From contig NZ_FNLO01000002.1 of assembly GCF_900095735.1 (NCBI RefSeq), forward strand, positions 447,626 to 511,625: a stretch of DNA of 64,000 nucleotides, in the 5' to 3' direction. Each line of letters starts with the position of its first letter. Positions within the stretch are counted from its first letter, which is position 1. The position numbers and the translations under genes were made by a program. This DNA is from Chitinasiproducens palmae. GTDB taxonomy: Bacteria; Pseudomonadota; Gammaproteobacteria; Burkholderiales; Burkholderiaceae. Below, one piece after another: positions 28,728 to 38,252 of the stretch. Below the pieces are notes generated by a model. That model had not been told where the DNA came from and did not search any database. It saw nothing but the letters and a program-made list of their open reading frames with translations.

Positions 28728-29707
28728 GCGTTCAAAGTCTGGGTGAAAGCGGAAGGATTGAGCGCGTCCGGCGGCATCCGCGCGTCGAGCGCGGCCGCGA
28801 GATTGTCCAGTCCACGGAAGCCGAGGTCGTTGCGCGTCTGCACTGTCGCCGATCCAGTGTGCGGCGTCATGAAGACCTGCGGCAGCGCGCGAAGACGCGC
28901 GTCGACATGCGGCTCGTTGCGAAACACGTCGAGTCCGGCGGCCGCGATCCGTCCGTCCGTAAGCGCGTCGATCAGCGCGTCTTCGTCGATCAACGCACCG
29001 CGCGCCGTGTTCACGACGATCGCACCGCGCGGCAGCAGCGCGAGCGCGTCGCGGCCGATCAACGGCGCGGCGCCTGCCACGGCGGGCAGATGCAGCGAAA
29101 GGATCTGCGCTTGCGGCAACATCTCATGCAGGCTCGAAAAGTATTGGGCGCCCTGCTCGTCGGCCGCACGCACGCGGCGGCGACTGTGATACAGCACGCG
29201 CATGCCGAAGCCGCGCGCACGCTGCGCGACGGCCTGACCGATGCGCCCCATTCCGACGATGCCGAGCGCGCTGCCGCTCACACGCTGGCCGAGCAGTTCG
29301 GCAAGGCCGAGGCTCCGGCCCCAGCCGTCCTCGATCACCCGGAGATGTTCGCGCGCCCGCCGACAAGCGGCGAGGATGTGCAGCATCGTCGCGTCCGCAG
29401 TGCATTCAGTCACGACCGGCGCATTCGTCACGATGATCCCCGCTGCGCTCGCCGCATCGAGATCGACATGGTCGAAGCCGACGCTCGTCGTGGCGGCCAC
29501 CCGTAGCGTGCGCGGCAAGCGTGCGAGCAACGCCGCATCCAGACGCAGCGCGCCTGAAAAGAGCAGGCCTTGCGCACGCCACTCGACGGCTGCCGCGACC
29601 AACTCGTCGTTCGTCAGCGCATGGTCCGGCACGTACGCGTCGAAGCGTTGGCGCGCGCGCGCCATGACGGCGGGCTGCATCGGCCGCGAGAGCATGATCC
29701 GGTGCAT
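28724..29707 (-). CDS. D-isomer-specific 2-hydroxyacid dehydrogenase
   Basis: A 327-residue NAD(P)H enzyme: TTSVGFDHVDLDAASAAGI, Rossmann motif LGIVGMGRIGQAVAQRARGFG, catalytic Arg in VNTARGALIDEDAL, Glu in LDVFRNEP and His in FMTPHTGSATV. Such enzymes reduce glyoxylate, hydroxypyruvate or 2-ketogluconate. The ATG at 29707 shares a base with the TAA of the MFS gene upstream, and its stop overlaps the next ATG, so three genes are tightly coupled. In a sugar-acid operon a 2-keto acid substrate is likely. Confidence 0.93.
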   Translation of the reverse strand: MHRIMLSRPMQPAVMARARQRFDAYVPDHALTNDELVAAAVEWRAQGLLFSGALRLDAALLARLPRTLRVAATTSVGFDHVDLDAASAAGIIVTNAPVVTECTADATMLHILAACRRAREHLRVIEDGWGRSLGLAELLGQRVSGSALGIVGMGRIGQAVAQRARGFGMRVLYHSRRRVRAADEQGAQYFSSLHEMLPQAQILSLHLPAVAGAAPLIGRDALALLPRGAIVVNTARGALIDEDALIDALTDGRIAAAGLDVFRNEPHVDARLRALPQVFMTPHTGSATVQTRNDLGFRGLDNLAAALDARMPPDALNPSAFTQTLNA

Positions 29708-31089
29708 TACCCTGCGCCTCCGGTCGTCGCCTTGCGCTGTGCCAGCGGCAGTTCGAGCCGGCGCAGCTTGCCGACGACGAGGAGGTAAGCGAGCGCGCCG
29801 ATCATGGCATGCGCGCCGACGAAATACATCGCGCCGGTGAACGAATGCGTGAGGGCGAGCAGGTAACCGATCGCGATCGGCGTGACGATCCCGGCAATGT
29901 TGCCCGCCACACCGAACAGACCGGTGGCCAGGCCGACGATCTCCGGCGGCGACGTGTCGACAACCACCGCGAGGCCGATCTGTGCGAGGCCCTTGCCGAA
30001 CAGCGCAAGCGACATCAGTGCGACGATCACCGCGGTCGAATCCGTGAAATTGCACAGCACGAGCAGGCTGGCGAGCAACATGCCGCTGATGAACGGGATC
30101 TTTCGCGCCATCGTGACGGTGCCGCCTCGCTTCAGCACGCGATCGGAGATCACTCCACCCAGCACGCTGCCGACGAAGCCACAGATCGCCGGCAGTGCCG
30201 CGACAAAACCGACCTGCAACAGGTCCATGCCGCGCCCCTTCACCAGATAGATCGGGAACCACGTGATGAAGAAGTATTGCAGCGCGGTGATGCAGTACTG
30301 ACCGAGGTAGATGCCGGCCATCATCCGGCTCTTCATGAGGACAAGGAGCGAGCCGGCCGGCGCGGCCGTGGCGTGCGCGTTGGCGGATTTGTTGCGCTTA
30401 TTGGCCTCGATGTCGATCATCGCGCCGTTCTCGCGCAGATAGGCGAGTTCCTCGGGGCTAACGCGCGAGTGCCGGTCCGGCGCGCGCATCACCACGAGCC
30501 AGAACACCGCGAGCAGCATGCCGAATCCACCCATGAACCAGAATACCCAGTGCCAGCTCAGCGCATGGCTCAATGCGCCCATCAACGGTACGAACAGCAC
30601 CACCGCCACGTATTGCGCGGAGCTGAAGATCGACGTCGCCAAGCCCCGCTCCTTCAGCGGAAACCATGCGGCGACGATGTAGTTGTTGGCCGGATAGATC
30701 GGCGCCTCGACAAGGCCGACAAGAAAGCGCAGCGCAAACAGTGCGGCAACCGCCGACGCCGTGGACAGCAGATCGACGTAGCCCTGCAGAAAGGTGAAGA
30801 AGGACCATAGAAACAGCGCCGCGCCGTAGACCTTGATCGAACTGAAGCGGTCGAGCAGCCAGCCACCGGGCAACTGCCCGATCACATAAGCCCACGCGAA
30901 CGCGGAAAACACGTAACCCATCTGCACGCTGCCGAGGCCCAATTCCTTCGCGAGCGGGGCGCCGGCGATCGACAGATTGGCGCGGTCGCCGAGGTTCACG
31001 GCAGTGACGAGAAGGATCAGCGCGAGTACGTAATAACGCACATAGCGGTGCCGCGCACGTACCGCGGTGAGAACTGCCTGCGCACTCAT
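29707..31089 (-). CDS. MFS transporter, anion:cation symporter type (sugar-acid carrier)
   Basis: A 460-residue carrier closely similar in motif order to the one at 25266-26618: NLGDRANLSIAGAPLAKELGL, YVFSAFAWAYVIGQLPGGWLLDRFSS, VEAPIYPANNYIVAAWFPLKERGLATSIFSSAQY and FFITWFPIYLVKGRGMD. The pair probably arose by duplication. Twelve helices are predicted. It is the second gene of the operon, 171 bases after the dehydratase gene. Confidence 0.92.
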   Translation of the reverse strand: MSAQAVLTAVRARHRYVRYYVLALILLVTAVNLGDRANLSIAGAPLAKELGLGSVQMGYVFSAFAWAYVIGQLPGGWLLDRFSSIKVYGAALFLWSFFTFLQGYVDLLSTASAVAALFALRFLVGLVEAPIYPANNYIVAAWFPLKERGLATSIFSSAQYVAVVLFVPLMGALSHALSWHWVFWFMGGFGMLLAVFWLVVMRAPDRHSRVSPEELAYLRENGAMIDIEANKRNKSANAHATAAPAGSLLVLMKSRMMAGIYLGQYCITALQYFFITWFPIYLVKGRGMDLLQVGFVAALPAICGFVGSVLGGVISDRVLKRGGTVTMARKIPFISGMLLASLLVLCNFTDSTAVIVALMSLALFGKGLAQIGLAVVVDTSPPEIVGLATGLFGVAGNIAGIVTPIAIGYLLALTHSFTGAMYFVGAHAMIGALAYLLVVGKLRRLELPLAQRKATTGGAG

Positions 31090-31260
31090 CGAAAGTCTCC
31101 AGTTTCGAATGATGACGGGGTGCCATCACGAGGCGGGCCGCCGCCTGCGCGGCACGCTGCCGTGGCTGGTTTCCAGCTCTTCTGGCAACGCCTGACCTCA
31201 ACCCACCTCGTTGGCCTGATCGCGAAGTTCAGCGCGTGTCTGGCGTTCGCTACGATCGGC

Positions 31261-32445
31261 TCAACGCTTGTTGAGATCGAACACGTGATGCTGCTTCGTG
31301 TGCCGCTTGATGTACTCCCAGTCGTAGGTGACACCAAGGCCTGGCCCCGTCGGCACCGGCACCGTGCCGGCCGAATCGATGCAGTCGATCTGGTCGGAGT
31401 AGTCGCACGCGTAGACCTGCGGGATGTTGTTCGCGCAGTCCGGGCCGACCAGCGCAATTTCGTAGTAGTTGGAATTGCGGATCGCGCCCATCACATGACG
31501 ATGCGCCGGGCCGACCGCGTGAATCTCGACGTCGAGTCCGAAGGCTTCGGCCAGATGCGCCGTCTTCATCGCTCCGGTGATGCCCATGTCATATTCCGGG
31601 TCGACGCGCACGAGATCGGTGCCGCCTGCCATGATGAAATCGGCTTTCGGTTCGAGACTGCGCACATGCTCGCCGATCAGCAGTGGCGTCTTCAGCATCT
31701 CGCCCAGCTTCTTGTGCGAGAACGCGGACAGGCCCGCATCGCGATACGGGTCCTCGAACCAGAAATAGTTGGCCTCGTCGCACGCCCGGCCGACGTACAG
31801 CGCATCCGCGAAGGTTTTCAGGTCGCACGCGCCGTCGTACATGAGGTCCATCTCGTTGCCGACGGCCCGGCGCGTGGCCAGAATCGCAGCGGCTTCTTCC
31901 TTTGGATTGCCGTCGAACCAACCATGGATCTTGAAGCCGCGATAACCCATCTCGCGGCAACGCACGGCGAAGTCGCCATACGCTTGCGGACTGTCGAGAC
32001 CGCCGTTGCGGTCGCCGTGGAAAGTGCTCGCGTACGCTTTCAGACGGGTGCGGTAGCCGCCCAGCAGTTGGCCGATCGACGCGTTCAATTGTTTGCCCGT
32101 CAGGTCCCACAGCGCGATGTCGACCGGGCCGTGCCCCATATGATCGAAGTGATGCAGCTTGCGCTTGAATTCGTCGTAAATGGCCTCGCGCTGCGACGGA
32201 TCCCGGCCGAGCAAGTCCGGCGCGAGCATGATCGACTGCGCGAGTGCCGGGCGAGTACCACCCCACATCGCCACGTATTCGCCGCGCGCACCGTCATCGG
32301 TCTCGATCACGACGGCGTATTTCTGCAGCTTCATGCGGCCGCCCTTCTTGTACGCCACATGGTTGTGGGTATGCTCGCCGGCAGCCGCCAGGTTCTGCAC
32401 CTCATATTCGAAGTCGAAAATCTCGACTCGGGAAATCTTGCTCAT
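31261..32445 (-). CDS. enolase-superfamily (mandelate racemase/muconate lactonizing) sugar-acid dehydratase-like protein
   Basis: A 394-residue protein with the enolase-superfamily capping domain and barrel. The second-strand motif reads FKIHGW, a Lys-x-His form of the usual Lys-x-Lys/Arg (about residues 170-175). Metal ligands are the Asp of MYDGAC, the Glu of WFEDPY and the Glu of LIGEHV; a later His lies in DVEIHAVGPAHRHV. This pattern suits an aldonate or aldarate dehydratase. The substrate cannot be read off. The ATG at 32445 is preferred; a TTG just before it is possible. First gene after the twin-operator promoter, so it probably starts the pathway. Confidence 0.88.
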   Translation of the reverse strand: MSKISRVEIFDFEYEVQNLAAAGEHTHNHVAYKKGGRMKLQKYAVVIETDDGARGEYVAMWGGTRPALAQSIMLAPDLLGRDPSQREAIYDEFKRKLHHFDHMGHGPVDIALWDLTGKQLNASIGQLLGGYRTRLKAYASTFHGDRNGGLDSPQAYGDFAVRCREMGYRGFKIHGWFDGNPKEEAAAILATRRAVGNEMDLMYDGACDLKTFADALYVGRACDEANYFWFEDPYRDAGLSAFSHKKLGEMLKTPLLIGEHVRSLEPKADFIMAGGTDLVRVDPEYDMGITGAMKTAHLAEAFGLDVEIHAVGPAHRHVMGAIRNSNYYEIALVGPDCANNIPQVYACDYSDQIDCIDSAGTVPVPTGPGLGVTYDWEYIKRHTKQHHVFDLNKR

Positions 32446-32473
32446 CAATCGTCTCCGCAGTCAATAAGGCGCG

Positions 32474-32522
32474 AGATAGCGCTACCTTTAGATAAGATAG
32501 CGCTATCTCATGCGAGCGACAA
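32474..32522 (-). promoter_or_regulatory. sugar-acid operon promoter with two LacI-type operators
   Basis: On the - strand, TTGTCG (32522-32517) and TATCTT (32499-32494) are 17 bases apart and fit a sigma-70 promoter. The perfect 14-bp palindrome AGATAGCGCTATCT at 32495-32508 covers the -10 side. A second copy with one mismatch (AGATAGCGCTACCT on +, 32474-32487) lies near the expected transcript start. Centres are 21 bp apart, two helix turns. The central GCGC is usual for LacI-family sites, and a LacI gene lies next to it. Binding is inferred. Confidence 0.75.
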
Positions 32523-32600
32523 GCGGGTTTACACTGATTCCACACGCAAGACAGGTCGACGAACGGCCGGTTGAAGGCGCTGCAGAGCGCGGTACACGGG

Positions 32601-32631
32601 GGCGTAGGTGTACGGCGTAGGTGTACGGCGT
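32601..32631. repeat. two and a half copies of a 13-bp direct repeat
   Basis: GGCGTAGGTGTAC occurs twice in tandem, followed by GGCGT. It lies just past the LacI stop codon. Confidence 0.85.
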
Positions 32632-32662
32632 CGGCGCCGACAAGCTCCGGCAGGAGGAACGG

Positions 32663-33754
32663 CTAGGCCGAGGCTCGCTTCACCACCGAAAAGCCGACAT
32701 CGACAATGCGTTCGGTCGGCGCGGTAGCGCCGGATCGTTCCAGAATCAACCGTGCGGCTTCGCGCCCGATGGTCTTGCCGTCGGCGCGTATCGTCGTCAA
32801 GGGCGGGTCGGTATCACAAGCGAAGTTGAGATCGCCGAACCCCATCACCGCGACGTCGGCGGGAATGCGCAGACCGCGCGCCTTGGCTTCGGTCAGCACG
32901 CCGAGCGCGACCATGTCCGAGGTGCAGAACACCGCGTCGATCGACGCATGGCGCGTGAGCAGATCGACGAACGCACGGCGGCCTGCGCCAAGCGTACTGG
33001 GCGCCGGAATCAATACGGATGGCACCTCGGTTCCGGGGTTACGCGCGCGAATCGCTGCGAGAAAACCTTGTGCGCGCATCGCGGCACGGTCGTCGCTCGC
33101 ACTGATGATTGCCAGCGAGCGGCGCCCTGCATCAAAGAAGAAGTCCGCGGCGGCGCGTCCCACGTCTTCTTGCGAAAAGCCGACCAGCATATCGACCGGT
33201 TCGACCGTCATGTCCCACGTCTCAATCACCGGTATCGCCGACGCCAGCAGCCGCTTGCGGCCTGCCTCGGAGCGGACGGCGCCGACGGTCACGATGGCGT
33301 CGGGGCGGCGCGCGATCAACGCTTCAAGCAGCGCGGGCTCGCTTTGATGCGCGTAGTCGCTTTCGCCGAGGATCACCTGGTAGCCCCTGCTCGCCAGCGC
33401 GCCGCGCAGCGCCTGCACGAACTCAAGGTAGATGGTCGAGGCGATACTCGGCACAACCACCGCAACCAGCAGGCTGCGCGCGGAGGCTAGCGCGCCCGCC
33501 AGCAGGTTAGGCACATAGCCGGTCTCGATGACGGCGCGGCGCACCCGCTCGACCATGTCGGGATTGACGGTCGCGGGTGAATTCAGCGCACGCGAGGCCG
33601 TCATCGGCGCCACACCTGCAGTGCGCGCCACATCGGCCAAAGTAATGCGCCCGCTGCTGCGGCGCACGCGCGGTTTGGTTCCCTCGGGCGAAATCGCCAC
33701 TGCTTTTCTCCCAGTTCGGAGCCGATCGGACGATGCATGCTTGAGCGCATCCAT
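32663..33754 (-). CDS. LacI-family transcriptional regulator
   Basis: A 363-residue regulator with about 30 extra residues before the LacI helix-turn-helix (ITLADVARTAGVAPMTASRALNSPATVNPDMVERVRRAV), then hinge region and a sugar-binding-like domain (SLLVAVVVPSIASTIYLEFVQAL, FSQEDVGRAAADFFFDAGRRSLAII, AVFCTSDMVALGVLTEAKARGLRIPADVAVMGFGD). This resembles GntR-type LacI proteins that respond to gluconate-like acids. Its 3' end lies about 140 bases from the twin operators, and it is read in the same direction as the sugar-acid operon. It is the obvious candidate repressor. Confidence 0.93.
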   Translation of the reverse strand: MDALKHASSDRLRTGRKAVAISPEGTKPRVRRSSGRITLADVARTAGVAPMTASRALNSPATVNPDMVERVRRAVIETGYVPNLLAGALASARSLLVAVVVPSIASTIYLEFVQALRGALASRGYQVILGESDYAHQSEPALLEALIARRPDAIVTVGAVRSEAGRKRLLASAIPVIETWDMTVEPVDMLVGFSQEDVGRAAADFFFDAGRRSLAIISASDDRAAMRAQGFLAAIRARNPGTEVPSVLIPAPSTLGAGRRAFVDLLTRHASIDAVFCTSDMVALGVLTEAKARGLRIPADVAVMGFGDLNFACDTDPPLTTIRADGKTIGREAARLILERSGATAPTERIVDVGFSVVKRASA

Positions 33755-34326
33755 GCCGAAGTTTATCTCGGCTGGGGTCTGGGTCGCACGATCCGACGAA
33801 TTTGTACCGGGTCCATAGGAAAAGGCATGCCGAACTCGGCTCGGGCATCCGACCGCCGCACTGACGGACCGCCGGCACCGAGCGAGAGTTCGGTCGTGAC
33901 GCGGCGCGGTGTTGCAGGCCGGGAGGCCGACCATGCGGCCAGGTGTCACCCAGGGGCAAGCCGCCGCCCTTTGCGCCCCGCTGACGGTGGGACGCTCGCT
34001 CGGCGTGCAGTCGCGCATCGACCGCATGCAGTCGGCCCCGGAGAACTTCGCCAGCCAACGTGCCGGCGCTTTCCTCGAACGTCTCGACGGCCGTCAGCCA
34101 GCGCTCGATGCGCCTGTGCGCAACGGAGCGGGCGACCCTCTGAGGGGCTCAGGTGCGCCTACGGCCTGCTCGAAGCCGCCTGGTACGGCCGCGGCAAGGT
34201 GCACAGGGATCGGAGATCCACAGGAGCGAGAGCACTGGCAACGCGCACGGTTCCTGTCGTCCAGCATTGAGAGGCAAGACGCGGCGCCGCTGCGACCACT
34301 GCGACGCCGTACCGTGCGCGACGCGA
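33755..34326. other. intergenic, no supported gene
   Basis: This stretch holds the upstream region of the LacI gene and the end of an MFS gene. Frames on + here look like chance reading of GC-rich DNA. No operator copy of the AGATAGCGCTATCT type is seen near the LacI start. Confidence 0.45.
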
Positions 34327-35781
34327 TCACCGCTGGGGTGACACGCCAGCGCCGCGGCCGTGCATCGCCGATGACTGGGCCACCTTCGCCGCCCTTTCAG
34401 CTTGTGCTCCGGCCTCGGGCGCGATGTCTTCAAGTGTCCGCGCTCGCGTGTTCACGCCGAGCACCATCAACGCGAGGATCTGAAGCACGATCAAGCCGAT
34501 CAGAAAGTTCGTCACGCCGAAGATTCCACCCATCCCGAAAATCACGACGATGCCGGCCTGTGCTCCGGCCGACGCGAGACGCCCAACCGCGGCGGACAGC
34601 GACGAGCCTCGCATGCGCAATTCCGTCGGGAACAGCTCAGGGATATAGACGGCGAAAGCGAGCGAGGTGATGCAGGCGGAACACATCATGATCACCGCGC
34701 CAGTCACCATCAGTTGGGCGGGCGAGTGAACCGTCGGATACAGCGCCGTTGCGACCGCTTCGAGCGCCAGCACGCCGACGATGCTCACGCGGCGTCCCAC
34801 GCGGTCTGTGAGCGCCATGCCGATCAAACATCCGACCGGCGTGCCGATGCCCATCACCGCCGTGTAGCCGAGGGTCGATGTGACGGCGATGCCCTGCTTG
34901 ACGAGAAATGTCGGGAACCAGGCGATCAGACCGTAGAGCACCGACATATTGACCGTGGACATGATCATCGTGAGCACCGTGCGGGAGAGCAGCGGACGCT
35001 TGAACAGCGCGCGATAGCCAGGCGTCGCCGCGGCGGGCGCCGCGTCCGCCGGCGCCGTCGTGGCGGGCGCCGATGCGACATGCCACGCAGGCAGGTCGGG
35101 AAAGCCGGCTTCGATGGATCGCAATAGTGCGTCTGCTTCCTCGTGACGTCCCTGTGATTCCAGCCAGCGCGGCGACTCGGGCATCGACTTGCGCATGAAC
35201 CAGATGCCGACAGCGCCGAGGCCAACCAAGGCGAACATCGAGCGCCAGCCCAGCGCCGGAATGGCCCAATACCCGACGATCCCCGTCACCGTTACCGACA
35301 GATTGGTGAGCAATGCGAGAATCGCGCCGAAGCGCCCGCGCGCAAGGCTCGGAACGAACTCGCCCAGCGTTGCATAGCCGATGATGAGCTCCGCGCCCAG
35401 GCCCACGCCCATCACGAATCGCAGCACGATCAGGACGGTCATGCTCGGCGCGAACACGGCGGCGATCGACGCCGCTCCAAACACCGCGAGGTTGAACTGA
35501 TAAGCCATCCTGCGTCCATACCTGTCGCCGATATAACCGCCGATCAGCGAACCCAGCCACATGCCGATCAAGGTGCTCGAAATGAACGCAGCGTTACTTT
35601 CCAGTGTCGACCATCCGCTCTTCGCAAGCGTGGCCAGCACGCCGCTCTGCAGATAGATATCGAATGCGTCGAGGAAAAGACCGGCGCCGATCATGCCCAC
35701 CAGGCGCCAGTGAAATCGGCCGACCGGTAGCCGGTCGAGGCGTGCGCCTGAATGGGCGCGCAACGTGTGAGGTTGGCTCAA
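34327..35781 (-). CDS. MFS transporter, sugar-porter/aromatic-acid-like type
   Basis: A 484-residue carrier: GMIGAGLFLDAFDIYLQSGVLA, GSLIGGYIGDRYGRRMAYQFNL, VMGVGLGAELIIGYATLGEFVPSLARGRF, MPESPRWLESQGRHEEADALL and VYIPELFPTELRMRGSSLSAAVGR. These match the sugar-porter superfamily branch that includes NiaP-like and metabolite carriers. Between helices 6 and 7 there is an Ala/Pro-rich loop. Its upstream region faces the LysR gene at 36042, which is read in the same direction; the substrate may be that of the dioxygenase/lyase pair. Confidence 0.9.
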   Translation of the reverse strand: MSQPHTLRAHSGARLDRLPVGRFHWRLVGMIGAGLFLDAFDIYLQSGVLATLAKSGWSTLESNAAFISSTLIGMWLGSLIGGYIGDRYGRRMAYQFNLAVFGAASIAAVFAPSMTVLIVLRFVMGVGLGAELIIGYATLGEFVPSLARGRFGAILALLTNLSVTVTGIVGYWAIPALGWRSMFALVGLGAVGIWFMRKSMPESPRWLESQGRHEEADALLRSIEAGFPDLPAWHVASAPATTAPADAAPAAATPGYRALFKRPLLSRTVLTMIMSTVNMSVLYGLIAWFPTFLVKQGIAVTSTLGYTAVMGIGTPVGCLIGMALTDRVGRRVSIVGVLALEAVATALYPTVHSPAQLMVTGAVIMMCSACITSLAFAVYIPELFPTELRMRGSSLSAAVGRLASAGAQAGIVVIFGMGGIFGVTNFLIGLIVLQILALMVLGVNTRARTLEDIAPEAGAQAERAAKVAQSSAMHGRGAGVSPQR

Positions 35782-36041
35782 GTGTCGTCTCCTGTTTTGG
35801 CCATCGGAGCCGTGTGGGCGTTCTCATGGGAGCGCTCTCTACACCGTGCATCGTTGCAACCAGCCGATGAAGCACCTGCGAGGTCGTCAACCGGGCACGT
35901 CCTGCCAGCTTGGCAGGAAAGGCTTGATCCATATTAAGGCGATAAGCAGGGAAACATTGATTGAATCCTTTTAAAGTTTCACATCAATGTTTTTGACTTA
36001 GTTGCGCAGCACGTCGAACGGACTTCGCGGTGACGTACGCC

Positions 36042-36938
36042 TCAGACGATCTCCGACGTGGCGTCGCGGTCCGCCACGCGCGTGGCTGCGAGCAGGATTT
36101 CCTGAAGCGCAAGCAATTGCCGGCTTTCCATGTCGGTCTTGCGCATGACAAGCGAAAATTGCAGGACCGGTGCATCGCGCAGCGCGATCGTGGTAAGCGG
36201 ATAAAGCGTGGCGATGGCCGGTTCCATCAACGGCACCAGGGAGATGCCGAGCCCTGCGCTCACCAGTGGTGCAATCGCACGCACGCTGTCGAACTCCAGG
36301 TCTCCCGCCGGCTTGCTCCCGACACGCTGGTAAATGTATTTGGTAGCCATCGCGCCGGAGACCGTATTGCGGTCGTAGCGGATCCATTCGTAGCGCTTGA
36401 GCAGCGCGGTCAGCGACCGCTCGCGCTCTTGGGGAGGAACCATCAGCGTGAGGCCGCGCTTGAGCAGCGGCTGCCAATGCAGGCGAGACACGCCGCGAGC
36501 GGGCTGCGCCACTACGGCCGCGTCGAGGTCTCCCGCCTTGACGGCATTGGTCAGTTCGGCGCTCTTGCCGCGTCGAGTCTGCACGTGCAAGAGCGGGTAA
36601 CGCGATCTGAGACGCTTGAGTAGCTCCGGCAGCACGACCGGCAGCATTGACTCAAGCATGCCCAGCTGCACATGCCCTTCGACCTGAAAGCTGGGCTGCC
36701 GGCGGAAAGCATCGAGCCGCGTCAGCATGCCGCCGAGCAATTCCGACAGCTCGTAAGCAGCCGGCAGCGGCCTGACCTCCAGGCCCGACCGATCGAAAAG
36801 CTGCTGGCCAACATACGCTTCCAGCTGCTTCATTTGCATGCTCACAGCGCTGGGCGTCAGATGCAGCGCCTTCGCCGCGCCCGCCAGCGAGCCCCCGTCG
36901 AGTACTGCCTGCAACGTGTTGAAGACTTCGATCTTCAT
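36042..36938 (-). CDS. LysR-family transcriptional regulator
   Basis: A 298-residue LysR protein: MKIEVFNTLQAVLDGGSLAG, helix-turn-helix AAKALHLTPSAVSMQMKQLEAYVG, and effector domain starting near GHVQLGMLESMLPVVLPELLKRLRSRYPL. It is divergent from the dioxygenase gene across about 130 bases and probably controls the dioxygenase/lyase pair, perhaps also the MFS gene downstream of it. Confidence 0.93.
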   Translation of the reverse strand: MKIEVFNTLQAVLDGGSLAGAAKALHLTPSAVSMQMKQLEAYVGQQLFDRSGLEVRPLPAAYELSELLGGMLTRLDAFRRQPSFQVEGHVQLGMLESMLPVVLPELLKRLRSRYPLLHVQTRRGKSAELTNAVKAGDLDAAVVAQPARGVSRLHWQPLLKRGLTLMVPPQERERSLTALLKRYEWIRYDRNTVSGAMATKYIYQRVGSKPAGDLEFDSVRAIAPLVSAGLGISLVPLMEPAIATLYPLTTIALRDAPVLQFSLVMRKTDMESRQLLALQEILLAATRVADRDATSEIV

Positions 36939-37067
36939 TAGATTTTTTGTCGAGTTTCGTCAGAAAATATCCATTTTAGCTTACGAGGCCCTGCCCTTAT
37001 TCTGTGTCGTGAGGAAATCGATCCCCGTGAGAAAAGCGCTACCGGCGCTGCCGACAAGGAGATGAAG

Positions 37068-38252
37068 ATGATTGAAGCGCCGACAAAGCCGTCCGCGTCC
37101 GAGTCCGGAAATACGTATCGGACCAAGCCCGAGATCTGGTATAGCACCGACCTCGAACGCGATCAGTCTTGGACGCTTCGCATGAGTGCCGAAGCCGCGG
37201 CGGGTTTCGACAAGGCCATGCGTCACGCGAAATCGTTGGGCAAGCCGTTGCTCGACATGACGTCGGACGACTTTCCACTCGAGACCGCGTCTGCCGAAAT
37301 CCTGCATCGCGCATTTCGTGCCACCCAGCAGCGGTGGGGCATGTGCCTGCTAAAAGGCTTTCCGGTCCATAAATGGTCGGTCGAGGAAGCGAAGCTCGCT
37401 TACTGGGGGCTAGGCCTGCACGTCGGCGTGGCGCGTACGCAGAATCGCGCCAGCGAAATCATGAACGATGTCCGCGACTCCGGCTCGACCTACAAGTCCA
37501 AGAACGGACGCGGCTACAACACCAACGCGGCGCTCGACTTTCACGCCGATTCCTGCGACGTGGTTGCGCTGCTCTGCCTGCATCCGGCGCGAGCGGGTGG
37601 CCAGAGCAAGATCACCAGTTCGTTTGCGCTGGTCGAAGAAATCCGCAAGCGCCGTCCGGAATTGATCGACGTGCTGAAGGGACCGGTATTTCACAGCTAC
37701 CAGGGTACTCAGGCGCCCGGCCGCCCGGGCTACTACAACTGTCCGGTGATCGGCTCGCTGCCCGGCCATTTCGCGCTGCGCGCCAATCGCAAGAATACCA
37801 ATGCGGCGCAAGCGGATTTTCCGGAAGTGCCGCGCCTCACGCCCGAACTGACCGAGGCGCTCGACCTGCTCGATGAGCTCGCCGCCGACCCGCGTCTGTG
37901 TTATTCGATGTGGCTCGAACAAGGCGACCTGCAACTGCTGAACAATTATGTGATGTTGCATTCGCGTACCGAGTTCGAGGATTTCGAGGACGAGACGAAG
38001 CGACGTCACCTGCTGCGCCTCTGGCTGTCTGTGCCGGATGCCGCGCCGCTGCCGCCCGAATGGGAGTATTACTTTGGCGACGTGCGTCCCGGTTCGGTGC
38101 GCGGCGGCGTGCGCGGCAGTTACATCACCGATGCGTTCCTGCGCTTCGAGAAACGTCAGGCGGAACGCATGAACATGTTGCTGAAGCCGGGCCTCGACGG
38201 CACGGCGGCTGAGCCGACCACGGCTGTCGGAGACGCGCATGTCGCCGCATGA
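37068..38252 (+). CDS. TauD/TfdA-family Fe(II)/2-oxoglutarate-dependent dioxygenase-like protein
   Basis: A 394-residue protein of the TauD-like jelly-roll fold. Iron ligands are His and Asp in LDFHADSCD (159 and 161) and the distal His in NNYVMLHSRTEF (298); Arg in RRHLLRLWLS (317) would hold 2-oxoglutarate. The ATG at 37068 is preferred, because AAGGAG is six bases upstream, whereas the ATG at 37062 follows that site directly. The family hydroxylates sulfonates, aryloxyacids and other compounds; the substrate here is open. Its end overlaps the lyase gene by 14 bases, which implies coupled translation. Confidence 0.88.
   Translation: MIEAPTKPSASESGNTYRTKPEIWYSTDLERDQSWTLRMSAEAAAGFDKAMRHAKSLGKPLLDMTSDDFPLETASAEILHRAFRATQQRWGMCLLKGFPVHKWSVEEAKLAYWGLGLHVGVARTQNRASEIMNDVRDSGSTYKSKNGRGYNTNAALDFHADSCDVVALLCLHPARAGGQSKITSSFALVEEIRKRRPELIDVLKGPVFHSYQGTQAPGRPGYYNCPVIGSLPGHFALRANRKNTNAAQADFPEVPRLTPELTEALDLLDELAADPRLCYSMWLEQGDLQLLNNYVMLHSRTEFEDFEDETKRRHLLRLWLSVPDAAPLPPEWEYYFGDVRPGSVRGGVRGSYITDAFLRFEKRQAERMNMLLKPGLDGTAAEPTTAVGDAHVAA

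Noticed and set aside
31048-32574. Open + strand frame of about 500 codons over the enolase-family gene
   Set aside because: Antisense to a gene with intact metal ligands and a promoter; no recognisable domain.
33737-34270. + strand frame between the LacI and MFS genes as a transposase
   Set aside because: It starts inside the LacI coding region and shows no transposase motif.
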